Shown: one piece after another, positions 44,605-53,503 of the stretch | Position numbering within the stretch: the first letter of the stretch is position 1 | Layout of the letters: the number at the start of each line of letters is the position of its first letter | Assembly (NCBI GenBank): GCA_025153445.1 | Contig: JANZNS010000003.1 | Span: 248,001 to 312,000, forward strand | DNA length: 64,000 bases | Direction: 5' to 3' | Source: Marinobacter sp. BGYM27 | Lineage (GTDB): Bacteria > Pseudomonadota > Gammaproteobacteria > Pseudomonadales > Oleiphilaceae | Translations under genes and position numbers: made by a program | Notes under the pieces: model-generated | The model's database searches: none | The model's input: the letters and a program-made list of their open reading frames with translations, nothing else | What the model was told of the DNA's origin: nothing

Positions 44605-44648
44605 GCGTTCAGGGGCGATGGCCATGGGTCTGATACGCCCCTGAACGC
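44605..44648 (+). terminator. Long intercistronic hairpin after dctP
   Basis: GCGTTCAGGGGCG pairs perfectly with CGCCCCTGAACGC, a 13-bp stem around an 18-nt loop, 20 nt past the dctP stop and 46 nt before the ligase gene. No T tract follows, suggesting mRNA stabilisation or partial termination rather than a full stop. Confidence 0.65.
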
Positions 44649-44693
44649 CCTGAATCTGTACTTCCAGAACAACAGACTTTCCGGAGCCGTGAG

Positions 44694-46061
44694 ATGGCAG
44701 CTCAACTGTCCTTTAGAGAACTGAAGAAGTGCGTCGAAGACGGCACGATTGATACGGTCGTCGGCGCGATCCCGGATATGCAGGGGCGCCTCATGGGCAA
44801 GCGTTTCCAGGCGCAGTATTTTATCGACACCGCATGGGAAGAATCCCACTGCTGCAAATACCTGGTGGCGACCGACCTCGAAATGACCACCGTTGAAGAC
44901 TACGCGTCCACCAGCTGGTCTGCAGGCTACGGCGACTATGTGATGAAGCCGGATCTAACCACCCTGCGTAAGCTGCCCTGGCTGGAAGGCACGGCATTTG
45001 TACTGTGCGACCTGATCGATCACGTGACCCACGAGCCCGTGCCTCACTCGCCCCGCGCCGTCCTGAAAAAACAGCTTGAACGTCTATCAGCCATGGGCCT
45101 GCAGATGACCACGGCTACCGAACTGGAGTTTTTCATCTTCCGCGAAACCTTCGAAGATATGCAGAAGCGCCAGTATCACCAGATGACGCCCGTCAGTCCG
45201 TACAACGAGGATTACCACATTTTCCAGACCACCCGGGAGGAAGATGTCATGCGGCCAATCCGCAACGGGCTCTTCGACGCGGGGATAGACGTCGAAAGCA
45301 GCAAGGGCGAAGCGGATGCCGGCCAGGCCGAACTGAACATCCACTACTCCGATCCGCTGAACATGGCCGACACCCACGTGCTGGTCAAAAACTCGGTTAA
45401 GGAAATCGCCTGGCAACACGGCCGCAGCGTCACGTTTATGGCCAAGTGGAGCCACAATGCCGCCGGCTCTTCCAGCCATATCCACCAGTCCCTGTCAGAC
45501 AAAGACGGCAAATCGGTGTTCTACGATCCAAACGGCACCCACGGCATGTCCGAAACGATGGAGCATGCGCTAGCCGGGCTGCTGAAGCACGCCAACGAGA
45601 CCACGCTCTTTCTTGCGCCCTATATCAATTCCTACAAACGTTTTGCAGCGGGTACCTTTGCCCCCACCAGCACCGTCTGGTCGGTGGACAACCGCACGGC
45701 GGGCTACCGGGTTGTCGCACCGGACTCCGAAGCTGTAAGAGTCGAGTGCCGCATTGGCGGCTCAGATCTCAACCCGTATCTGGCGCTGGCCTCACAGATT
45801 GCAGCGACCATCGCGGGTATTGAAGGCAAGTTGAAACTCGAACCCGAATTCTCCGGCAATGCTTATGGTGCTGAATCAGAACGCAGCATTCCTGCCACGC
45901 TGCGCGCCGCAACCGAAGCGCTGCGTCACTCCACCATGCTGCGCGAAGCCATGGGGGATGATGTCATTGATCACTACGTCCGCGCAGCCGAGTGGGAACA
46001 GGAAGATTTCGACCGAGTAGTCACCGATTACGAAGTCAAACGGGGATTTGAACAAGCCTGA
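44694..46061 (+). CDS. Glutamine synthetase family ligase (gamma-glutamylamide synthetase-like)
   Basis: ATP-dependent amide ligase of 455 aa. GS-type motifs are present: TATELEFFIFRETFE (metal Glu), KGEADAGQAELNIHYSDP, AKWSHNAAGSSSHIHQSLSD (metal His), LAPYINSYKRFAAGTFAPTS and RVECRIGGSDLNPYLALASQ. The sequence is closer to PuuA/GlnA4-like enzymes that glutamylate polyamines, ethanolamine or amino alcohols than to GlnA; there is no adenylylation-type Tyr near the end. The neighbours (TRAP import, aldehyde and alcohol dehydrogenases, amidohydrolase) support a catabolic role. The acceptor amine is unknown. Confidence 0.88.
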   Translation: MAAQLSFRELKKCVEDGTIDTVVGAIPDMQGRLMGKRFQAQYFIDTAWEESHCCKYLVATDLEMTTVEDYASTSWSAGYGDYVMKPDLTTLRKLPWLEGTAFVLCDLIDHVTHEPVPHSPRAVLKKQLERLSAMGLQMTTATELEFFIFRETFEDMQKRQYHQMTPVSPYNEDYHIFQTTREEDVMRPIRNGLFDAGIDVESSKGEADAGQAELNIHYSDPLNMADTHVLVKNSVKEIAWQHGRSVTFMAKWSHNAAGSSSHIHQSLSDKDGKSVFYDPNGTHGMSETMEHALAGLLKHANETTLFLAPYINSYKRFAAGTFAPTSTVWSVDNRTAGYRVVAPDSEAVRVECRIGGSDLNPYLALASQIAATIAGIEGKLKLEPEFSGNAYGAESERSIPATLRAATEALRHSTMLREAMGDDVIDHYVRAAEWEQEDFDRVVTDYEVKRGFEQA

Positions 46062-46107
46062 GGATACGCCGGCGCGGACACCCTACCAAAAGGAGCAGGA
46101 CAGCTTT

Positions 46108-47487
46108 ATGAGTGCAACGATTCAATGCCTATCGCCCATCGACGGCTCGGTTTATGTCGAGCGCCCCACCCTGTCTCTTGAGACCGCAACCGTTGCGGTT
46201 TCTGCCGCTAAAGCGGCACAACCGGCCTGGGCGGCCCTGCCACTGAAAGAACGGATTGCACGGGTGCGCGACGGTATCGCCCGCCTCGGCGAGATGAATG
46301 CCGACATCGTTGAAAAGCTGGCCTGGCAAATGGGGAGACCGGTGCGCTATGGCGGCGAATTTGGCGGTGTGAACGAACGCGCCAGCATGATGGCTGATCT
46401 TGCAGAAGAAGGACTGGCGCCCATCGAAATCGAAAATAACGAGGCGTTTCGCCGCTACATCAAGCGGGAACCTCACGGCGTAGTCCTGGTTGTCGCGCCC
46501 TGGAACTACCCGTACATGACGGCGATCAACACCGTGGTACCGGCACTCATCGCCGGCAACGCCGTGTTCCTCAAGCACGCATCGCAAACACCGCTGGTAG
46601 GGGAACATATTGCCAGTGCATTTCATGCGGCCGGAGTGCCGGAGGCGATATTCCAGAATGTGTTCCTGTCCCACGACACTACCTCTGCCCTGATCGCCGA
46701 CAAGGCCTTTGGCTTCGTCAACTTCACCGGTTCAGTGGGTGGTGGCCAGGCAATGGAGGTGGCCGCTGCGGGCACCTTCACCGGTCTCGGACTGGAGCTT
46801 GGCGGCAAAGACCCCGGCTATGTCATGGAGGATGCCGATCTGGATGCGGCGGTGGATACGTTGATCGACGGCGCCATGTTCAACTCCGGCCAATGCTGCT
46901 GCGGTATTGAGCGCATCTATGTCGCCGAAAGCCTGTTTGATGCCTTTGTCGAAAAAGCCGTTGCGATTGTCAGTGCCTACAAGCTGGGCAATCCGCTGGA
47001 TGAACAGACCACGCTCGGACCGATGGCCCACACCCGGTTTGCGGATCTGGTTCGCGAACAGACCGCAGAGGCAGTGGCGGCTGGCGCGAAGGCCCTGATC
47101 GACCCATCGCTCTTTCCCGATCAGGGCGGCGCCTACCTGATGCCCCAGATTCTTGTGGATGTCGATCACTCCATGCGCGTGATGCGGGAAGAATCCTTCG
47201 GGCCAGTAGTGGGCATCATGAAAGTCAAAAATGACGACGAAGCCATTGCCCTGATGAACGACAGCGAATTTGGCCTGACCGCATCGCTGTGGACACAGGA
47301 CATCGACCGCGCCGAGCGTATTGCCAACCAGATTGAAACCGGCACGGTATTTATGAACCGCTGCGACTATCTGGACCCCGCACTGTGCTGGACCGGTTGT
47401 AAAAATACCGGCCGCGGTGGCGGGCTGTCAGTGATTGGCTACCACAACCTGACCCGACCCAAATCCTTCTATCTCAAAAGGGGCTGA
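46108..47487 (+). CDS. NAD(P)-dependent aldehyde dehydrogenase
   Basis: Aldehyde dehydrogenase of 459 aa. Motifs: VVAPWNYPYMTAINTVVPAL, FTGSVGGGQAMEVAAAG (cofactor), LELGGKDPGYVMEDADLDAA with the general-base Glu, and NSGQCCCGIERIYV where the catalytic Cys lies within an unusual run of three. MREESFGPVVGIMKV and NTGRGGGLSVIGYHNLTRPK close the fold. ATG 46108 follows AGGAGCAGGACAGC; the frame reads back to 46048 inside the ligase gene. In the cluster it would oxidise the aldehyde made by the next gene. Confidence 0.92.
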   Translation: MSATIQCLSPIDGSVYVERPTLSLETATVAVSAAKAAQPAWAALPLKERIARVRDGIARLGEMNADIVEKLAWQMGRPVRYGGEFGGVNERASMMADLAEEGLAPIEIENNEAFRRYIKREPHGVVLVVAPWNYPYMTAINTVVPALIAGNAVFLKHASQTPLVGEHIASAFHAAGVPEAIFQNVFLSHDTTSALIADKAFGFVNFTGSVGGGQAMEVAAAGTFTGLGLELGGKDPGYVMEDADLDAAVDTLIDGAMFNSGQCCCGIERIYVAESLFDAFVEKAVAIVSAYKLGNPLDEQTTLGPMAHTRFADLVREQTAEAVAAGAKALIDPSLFPDQGGAYLMPQILVDVDHSMRVMREESFGPVVGIMKVKNDDEAIALMNDSEFGLTASLWTQDIDRAERIANQIETGTVFMNRCDYLDPALCWTGCKNTGRGGGLSVIGYHNLTRPKSFYLKRG

Positions 47488-47489
47488 TA

Positions 47490-48635
47490 ATGACTGTCTC
47501 CGCAAACTGGTCTTACCCCACCGCCATTCGTTTCGGCGCGGGTCGGATCGCTGAAATTGGTGAATGCTGCGCAGCAGCTGGTATTAAAAAGCCCTTGTTG
47601 GTGACGGATAGCGGGCTTGCAAGTCTGCCGATCACCCAGAGAACGCTTGATCTGATGGAACGCGCCGGACTGGGCCGCGCCATGTTTTCGGAGGTCGACC
47701 CCAACCCCACTGAAATCAATATGGAAGCCGGCCTGAAAGTCTATCGCGACGGCGGCCACGACGGAGTGATCGCCTTCGGCGGCGGTTCCGGGCTCGACCT
47801 TGGCAAACTACTGGCATTTATGGCAGGTCAAACCCGGCCAGTGTGGGACTTCGAGGATATCGGTGACTGGTGGACCCGGGCCAATGCCGATGCTATCGCG
47901 CCCATCATCGCTGTGCCGACAACGGCCGGAACCGGCTCAGAGGTTGGGCGGGCCAGCGTGATAGTGAACAGCCAGACCCATGTGAAGAAGATTATTTTTC
48001 ATCCCAAAATTCTCCCGACGATCGTCATTTCAGATCCAGAGCTCACTGTCGGCATGCCGCCGTTCATCACCGCTGGCACGGGAATGGATGCGTTTATTCA
48101 TTGCTTCGAGGCCTTCTGCTCACCTCACTTCCACCCCATGAGTCAGGGCATTGCGCTGGAGGGCATGCGCCTGGTGAAGGAGAACCTGCCCCGTGTCTAC
48201 GAGGATGCCGGTGATATTGAAGCCAGGGGCAACATGCTGGTCGCCGCCGCTATGGGAGCCGTCGCCTTCCAGAAGGGGTTGGGGGCTACCCATGCGGTCT
48301 CCCATTCGGTCGGCGCGATTTACAACACCCATCACGGCATGACCAACGCAGTCGTTCTGCCCTCTGTCATCAAGATGAACCACCCCGCCATCGAAAACCG
48401 GGTGATCGACATTACCCATTACCTCGGCATTGCCGGCGGGTTCGACGGCTTTACCCGTTTCATCATGACATTGCGGGAAACGCTCAAAGTACCCGAGCGG
48501 CTTCGGGATATGGGCGTGGGAACAGACCGGATTGACGAGATGACCAAAATGGCACTGGAAGATCCAAGCGCAGGCGGCAACCCGATCAAGATGACCACAG
48601 AAAATACCCGCGCTTTGTTTGAAGTCTGTATCTGA
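47490..48635 (+). CDS. Iron-containing alcohol dehydrogenase
   Basis: Group III metal-dependent alcohol dehydrogenase of 381 aa. NAD site IAFGGGSGLDLGKLLAFMAG near residue 92; metal ligands are Asp and His in GTGMDAFIHCFEAFC, His in THAVSHSVGA and His in THHGMTNAVVLPSVIKMN, so all four are present. It starts 2 bp after the aldehyde dehydrogenase stop and is last in the cluster. Together with that gene it gives an alcohol-to-acid oxidation step. Substrate unknown. Confidence 0.92.
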   Translation: MTVSANWSYPTAIRFGAGRIAEIGECCAAAGIKKPLLVTDSGLASLPITQRTLDLMERAGLGRAMFSEVDPNPTEINMEAGLKVYRDGGHDGVIAFGGGSGLDLGKLLAFMAGQTRPVWDFEDIGDWWTRANADAIAPIIAVPTTAGTGSEVGRASVIVNSQTHVKKIIFHPKILPTIVISDPELTVGMPPFITAGTGMDAFIHCFEAFCSPHFHPMSQGIALEGMRLVKENLPRVYEDAGDIEARGNMLVAAAMGAVAFQKGLGATHAVSHSVGAIYNTHHGMTNAVVLPSVIKMNHPAIENRVIDITHYLGIAGGFDGFTRFIMTLRETLKVPERLRDMGVGTDRIDEMTKMALEDPSAGGNPIKMTTENTRALFEVCI

Positions 48636-48659
48636 TAGCGAAAGGTCAGTGGCTGCGCT

Positions 48660-49433
48660 CTAAGGCGTGTACCAGTCACCGGAAGCCACGAAGTGGGGGT
48701 TCAGCACATCCTGCTTGCCGTAGAGTAGTGGGCTGCCATCAAGCTGGCACACCTTGCCACCGGCTGCCGCCAGCACCGCCTGAGCGGCACCGGTGTCCCA
48801 TTCGCTGGTTGGTCCCAGCCGCGGGTAGATATCCGCTGCGCCTTCAGCAATACGACAGAACTTCAGTGAACTGCCCGCCTGCATTAGCCGGTGACTCCCC
48901 AGCGCATCGATAAACTTGCGGGTATCCTCATTAAGATGACTCTTACTTGCCATCACCCTTTTCTGATCCGGCGGCACAGCCACCTGGATAGGCCGGGTCT
49001 GACCCCGGCTATCACGCTTCCAGGCGCCCTTACCCAGCACGCCCCAGAATGCTTCACCCAATGCAGGCGCTGTGACCACGCCCAGTATCGGCACCCCGTT
49101 TTCGATCAGTGCGATATTAACCGTAAACTCACCCGTGCGACTGACAAAATCCTTGGTGCCATCAATCGGATCGACCAGCCAGAACCGGTGCCAGCCTTTA
49201 CGCTCGTCCCAGGGCGCATTGGCGGATTCTTCCGACAACACCGGAATATCACCTGCCAGTTCAGCCAGTCCGTTTACGATAATATGGTGAGACGCCAGAT
49301 CAGCCGAAGTCACAGGCGACTCATCGGCCTTGTGATCAACCTCGAAATCCGTCTGGTAAATGGCCATGACTTTCTGGCTGGCAAGATCGGCGAGTTTCAG
49401 GAGTGCAGGAAAGTAGGAGGAAACCGGCGTCAT
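48660..49433 (-). CDS. cysQ: 3'(2'),5'-bisphosphate nucleotidase
   Basis: Inositol-monophosphatase superfamily enzyme of 257 aa that dephosphorylates PAP, keeping sulfate assimilation running. Metal motifs are SEESANAPW, WLVDPIDGTKDFVSRTGEFT and the C-terminal PTSEWDTGAAQAVLAAAGG. The KADESPVTSADLASHHII segment is CysQ-like. ATG 49433 is chosen by family start; the frame extends to 49520 without support. Convergent to the dehydrogenase gene with 24 bp between. Confidence 0.9.
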   Translation of the reverse strand: MTPVSSYFPALLKLADLASQKVMAIYQTDFEVDHKADESPVTSADLASHHIIVNGLAELAGDIPVLSEESANAPWDERKGWHRFWLVDPIDGTKDFVSRTGEFTVNIALIENGVPILGVVTAPALGEAFWGVLGKGAWKRDSRGQTRPIQVAVPPDQKRVMASKSHLNEDTRKFIDALGSHRLMQAGSSLKFCRIAEGAADIYPRLGPTSEWDTGAAQAVLAAAGGKVCQLDGSPLLYGKQDVLNPHFVASGDWYTP

Positions 49434-49548
49434 TAGAGCCCCATTGGCAGATTGGCTGAATCCGTTCAGTCTAACGAAAGTCAGCCAGTGCTGCGATTGC
49501 CGGTTACGGTTGTCGGCCAAGATTGTCGACTACCATGGGGTAGGGAAA

Positions 49549-50286
49549 TCAGATACGGCCATTGTCCTCGATGTCAGCATGGTCTGCACCGGCCATCTGC
49601 GCCCGGCCACAATGCAACATGTCAGACGACTGCAACCACTTCTGGTCAGGGTAATAGGTAAAAACAAACTGACCGCCTTTGAGGTTATCCACGACTCTGC
49701 GGATGATTTTCTGGCTTACTGCCGGGCACCCCAGGCTGCGACCGATACGGCCATAGTTTGCGATCCAGGACGGATCAACATAATCGGCACCATGAATCAC
49801 AATGGCACGCTGACGGGCGAGATCATTAACGCCGGACTCCAGACCATCCAGCCGCAACGAATAGCCGTGCTTGCCGCGATAGGTTTCACTGGCCTGAAAT
49901 AGCCCGATGCTCGACTGGTGACTGCCCTCTACATTGGAGAACGCAGTCGCCATGTTGTCACCGGAATTCCTGCCATGAGCCACCAGATCACGCAGCACCA
50001 GCGCCCCGGATTTCAGATCAAAAATCCAGAGTCGACGCTCGGTCGACGGCAGCGAAAAATCGATTACGGCCAAGCGCTGAGGCTGTTCGAGGCCGCTGCT
50101 GATAGCGCACTGAGATGCCTGCAGCGCATTTTTCAGTACGCCCTTGTTCAGGTTGGGCGCCGACTTGCTCAGATTGGCCAACAGGGCATCATTGAAAACG
50201 CCGGCTTGAGCCGACGCAGAAAACTGGAATGCAAACAGAACGCTCATGGCGATTGCCAACAGACTGCAGGGGCGTTTGTTCGTCAT
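49549..50286 (-). CDS. Murein L,D-transpeptidase catalytic-domain family protein
   Basis: Exported protein of 245 aa. Signal peptide at residues 1-28 (LLAIAMSVLFAFQFSASAQA). The catalytic-domain region at about 68-220 has VIDFSLPSTERRLWIFDLKS, GNAAT-like NVEGSHQSSIGLFQASETYR, IVIHGADYVDPSWI and GRIGRSLGCPAVS, with the His and the Cys of the YkuD-like SxGCPAV site. Periplasmic peptidoglycan cross-link or lipoprotein attachment is the family role. AAAGG precedes ATG 50286. Divergent from a second L,D-transpeptidase. Confidence 0.88.
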   Translation of the reverse strand: MTNKRPCSLLAIAMSVLFAFQFSASAQAGVFNDALLANLSKSAPNLNKGVLKNALQASQCAISSGLEQPQRLAVIDFSLPSTERRLWIFDLKSGALVLRDLVAHGRNSGDNMATAFSNVEGSHQSSIGLFQASETYRGKHGYSLRLDGLESGVNDLARQRAIVIHGADYVDPSWIANYGRIGRSLGCPAVSQKIIRRVVDNLKGGQFVFTYYPDQKWLQSSDMLHCGRAQMAGADHADIEDNGRI

Positions 50287-50308
50287 TGCTTTACCTTTCA
50301 GACATTAA

Positions 50309-50336
50309 AGTGATCAGACTGGGCGATCAGATCACT
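50309..50336. promoter_or_regulatory. Inverted repeat in the promoter of the transpeptidase-family gene
   Basis: AGTGATC and GATCACT flank 14 bases, 23 bp before the minus-strand start. It may be an operator or a 5' UTR structure. The rest of the 266-bp divergent gap shows nothing else clear. Confidence 0.3.
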
Positions 50337-50552
50337 GAACGCGCAGGGCTATTGAATTCTTAAATCTCGCCGAGGTAGTCTGGATTTCTGAACCAACGTA
50401 CTAGACTAGACAAACAGGCTGATTATTTTTTAAGCAACTCGGTTTCTATAGTTTTCGGTGCAATTTGGCCACGATCGGAACTAAGAGAAGCTGGCGATCG
50501 ATCGCACGAGATTGCAGGCCAAGGATGGCGCATTCTAACAAGGATTTGCGTG

Positions 50553-52220
50553 ATGCCAATTCAATTGTACAAATTTCATACAAAACAGAGCGTTTGGCAA
50601 CGCTTTCTGAGATGCGCACTGATATTGCCGTTGTCTCTCGCATGGACGCCGACTGCTCTTGCCCTGCATCGAATCGATCCCGATGTCTGCGAAACCCTGC
50701 CGACTATCTCCGAGTTTCATCAGCAAGCATTGACCCAATTCGAAATGCAGACTCAGGGGTTGGCGCTTTGGCGTGATCCCGCGCAGCTGGATGCTTTGTT
50801 AAGCCAATTGATTGCAGTTGCTGACGACGGCCTTGATCCGCTCGATTACCACTTTGAAGAGCTGGCCCATGCCCGTTCCCACCTGGCCACATGGGGGCAG
50901 TTAGGGCGTTGCGATATCAAGCTTGCGACCGATGCTTACCTGCTGGCGCTTTCAGACCTGCATTACGGCAGAGCCCGCATGCAGGGCACTGACGCCGTCT
51001 GGCAGGCGCCGCAGTTCACCCGTCCGCCGCAGCCAGCTCAACTTGTGACCATTGCACTTCAAGGGCTGTCGGATTTGCCGCTTGCCTTTAACGAAGCGCG
51101 TCCGCAGCTACCCCGCTATCTGAACCTGCGCACTGCCTATCGCATAGCGCGCGATAATCTGCCGTCGCAGTGGCCGGAAGTGCCTCCCGGGCCAACACTT
51201 GAAGAAAGTGATCTGTCAGATCGCGTCATGGCACTGCGGGCACGCCTGGAGGCCGAACGCTATATCGCGATGCCCGTCACCGCCTCACCCGCCCAGGCCA
51301 CCGACGCCGCTTCACCTTCAGTCGCGTCTGTAGCCGCAGCTCAACGATTTGATCCACAGCTGACCGCTGCTGTGGAAGCGTTTCAGCAACGGCATGGCCT
51401 TGAGGTTGACGGCAAGGTGGGCAAAGGTACGCTGGCGGCCCTCAATGTCACGCCGGCCGAGCGTCTGGAGCAGATCAAGGCCAATCTGGAACGCCTGCGC
51501 TGGCTGGCACAGGACATGGGGCGGGATGCGAATCGCAACCTGTTGCTGGTGGATATTGCCGGTGCTCGTCTGGAGCTCTACGAAAAGGGACAGCTGAGCT
51601 GGACCGGCCGGGCTCAGGTCGGAAGGCCCACGCGGGAAACACCCGAACTTAAATCCATGATTACGCACGTCACGGTCAACCCTACCTGGAATATTCCACG
51701 TAGCATTTTCCTGAAAGACGCCCTGCCGTCGATCATGCGTGACCCTCTTTACCTGAGCAAACGCAATATCCGGGTCTACAACTCGACCGGCGACGAACTG
51801 GATCCGCTCGTTGTCGACTGGCAAAACCCTAAGAACCTGTCACTGAAGCAGGACCCCGGCCCCGGCAACGCACTGGGTGAGGTGGTAATCCGGTTTTCCA
51901 ATCCATTCGCTGTATACCTGCACGACACGCCGTCCTCCGGCCTGTTCAATACATCGCAGCGGTTTTACAGTTCCGGTTGCGTGCGGGTAGAGGGTGCAAT
52001 GGAGCTTACCCGCAAGCTGTTCGCCAGCGGGTCGGCTGAACAGATGGCACAATTTGAAGCGGCCAAGGCATCCGGCTTATCCCGCAATGTGCACCTGCCC
52101 AAAGGCGTTTATGTTGTTTTGGCGTACTGGACCGCAGAAGCCAATCAGGCAGGGGAAATCTCGTTCAGACCCGATGTCTATCACAGCGATGGCTCGCTGC
52201 TGGCGATGCTGGACAACTGA
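50553..52220 (+). CDS. ldtD: L,D-transpeptidase of the YcbB/LdtD family
   Basis: Periplasmic enzyme of 555 aa forming 3-3 cross-links in peptidoglycan. A Sec signal or anchor spans residues 12-40 (LRCALILPLSLAWTPTALA). The scaffold domain follows. The peptidoglycan-binding domain contains LTAAVEAFQQRHGLEVDGKV near 270. The YkuD catalytic domain at about 325-520 has TWNIPRSIFLKDALPSIMRD and the active site VYLHDTPSSGLFNTSQRF with SSGCVRVEGAMEL, keeping His, Ser and Cys. AAGGA gives 8-nt spacing to ATG 50553. Confidence 0.92.
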   Translation: MPIQLYKFHTKQSVWQRFLRCALILPLSLAWTPTALALHRIDPDVCETLPTISEFHQQALTQFEMQTQGLALWRDPAQLDALLSQLIAVADDGLDPLDYHFEELAHARSHLATWGQLGRCDIKLATDAYLLALSDLHYGRARMQGTDAVWQAPQFTRPPQPAQLVTIALQGLSDLPLAFNEARPQLPRYLNLRTAYRIARDNLPSQWPEVPPGPTLEESDLSDRVMALRARLEAERYIAMPVTASPAQATDAASPSVASVAAAQRFDPQLTAAVEAFQQRHGLEVDGKVGKGTLAALNVTPAERLEQIKANLERLRWLAQDMGRDANRNLLLVDIAGARLELYEKGQLSWTGRAQVGRPTRETPELKSMITHVTVNPTWNIPRSIFLKDALPSIMRDPLYLSKRNIRVYNSTGDELDPLVVDWQNPKNLSLKQDPGPGNALGEVVIRFSNPFAVYLHDTPSSGLFNTSQRFYSSGCVRVEGAMELTRKLFASGSAEQMAQFEAAKASGLSRNVHLPKGVYVVLAYWTAEANQAGEISFRPDVYHSDGSLLAMLDN

Positions 52221-52284
52221 CTCCCGACTCCCAAAAAACCGGCCACCGCCAGCCACTCAAGCAAGTGTATGATTATTAATGGGT

Positions 52285-52290
52285 TATAAT
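52285..52290 (+). promoter_or_regulatory. Consensus -10 hexamer in the gap before the VanZ-domain gene
   Basis: TATAAT lies in an AT-rich stretch 172 bp before GTG 52462. No good -35 box stands 16-18 bp upstream, so this is a weak promoter call. The 241-bp gap shows nothing else. Confidence 0.3.
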
Positions 52291-52461
52291 TTTAACTCAG
52301 GGTATAGTGACGACAGACATCAATCCGTGGTGTGATAGTGGCCGGATTCCAAACGGCTGACATAAGGCATTTGGAAGGCCCAAACAAGAAACCTGGCCCG
52401 AACCCTGTTCACAGATTCCTGACGGAACTCAGAGCGCCAGCGGCTTTTATACAAATTCAGT

Positions 52462-53460
52462 GTGGTGACCCAATTGGCATTTCTCAGTGGCAGACTGAGC
52501 CAGCGCCTGGCGCTGTGCGCAGTAGCAGTGCTACTTCCCTTCTTCTTCGTGGGTGGCCCCGACTGGGCCTCTGACCCCCTGTACAAGTCGGCGTGGAATC
52601 TCGGTCACATTCTGTTCTTTGGAACACTGACGCTCGCCATTCGCCCCCACCAGTGGCTGGATGGATGGCGCCTGTGGCTGGCCAGCACTACAGCGGCATT
52701 GATTGCGGGCTGTATCATTGAGCTGCTTCAGGGCGACCTGGGTCGCCAGAGTGATATTCAGGATGTGTTCCGCAACCTGATTGGCATGTGGTTGGTGATG
52801 TCATGGGTGAGTCCGCTCTCGTTCAACAACGCCCCCACACCAATCAACCTCGCCATCAAATGGCTGATGCGGGCCGGCGCGATCCTGCTGCTGGCATTTC
52901 AGCTTCAAGCGGTATTCGATGTCGCTCGCCAGCAATACCGGATTGCCCACCAATTGCCCCTGGTTTACGACTTCAACACCACCGGTGCCTGGCGTTACTG
53001 GAGCGGGGATGTGTGGCTGGCCGAGCAACATACAGAAAATGCCCGCTACAGCCTCAGGCTGAAATTGAGCACGGACCACTACTCAGGCACCACGTTGCAT
53101 AACCTGCCGGCAAACTGGACAGATTATGATCGCCTGTACATTGCAATGTACAACCCTGCCTCAACGCCAATAACGCTCAGCTTGCGCATCAACGATTTGG
53201 CACACGATCGGGGCGATAACGCCTTCGAAGATCGCTATAACACCAAACTGACTCTCAAGCCCGGCGTCAATCATTTCCACATTCGCCTGGACGCGGTTAA
53301 AACTGCGCCCACAACCCGCGAAATGGATATGGACGATATTCGCAGGTTGGTTATATTCACCACGCAACTGGATAAACCCAGAACGGTGTTTGTGACCGGC
53401 CTGAAGCTGGAAAAGACTGAAAAGCATGACCATGAACAGATCAAACAGGAAACGGACTGA
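52462..53460 (+). CDS. VanZ-domain membrane protein with C-terminal carbohydrate-binding-like domain
   Basis: Protein of 332 aa. The first about 140 residues are a four-helix VanZ domain: FFVGGPDWASDPLYKSAWNL, LGHILFFGTLTLAIRPH, CIIELLQGDLGRQSDIQDVF (the family's acidic core) and VFRNLIGMWLVMSWV. The remaining 185 residues are probably periplasmic and beta-rich: LVYDFNTTGAWRYWSGDVWL, NARYSLRLKLSTDHYSGTTL and RLVIFTTQLDKPRTVFVTGL, resembling galactose-binding-like or CBM sandwiches. Function unknown. GTG 52462 start. Confidence 0.8.
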   Translation: MVTQLAFLSGRLSQRLALCAVAVLLPFFFVGGPDWASDPLYKSAWNLGHILFFGTLTLAIRPHQWLDGWRLWLASTTAALIAGCIIELLQGDLGRQSDIQDVFRNLIGMWLVMSWVSPLSFNNAPTPINLAIKWLMRAGAILLLAFQLQAVFDVARQQYRIAHQLPLVYDFNTTGAWRYWSGDVWLAEQHTENARYSLRLKLSTDHYSGTTLHNLPANWTDYDRLYIAMYNPASTPITLSLRINDLAHDRGDNAFEDRYNTKLTLKPGVNHFHIRLDAVKTAPTTREMDMDDIRRLVIFTTQLDKPRTVFVTGLKLEKTEKHDHEQIKQETD

Positions 53461-53503
53461 ACGGCACTGTTAACGTGCCCATCCAAATACCCGCCAGCCG
53501 CGC

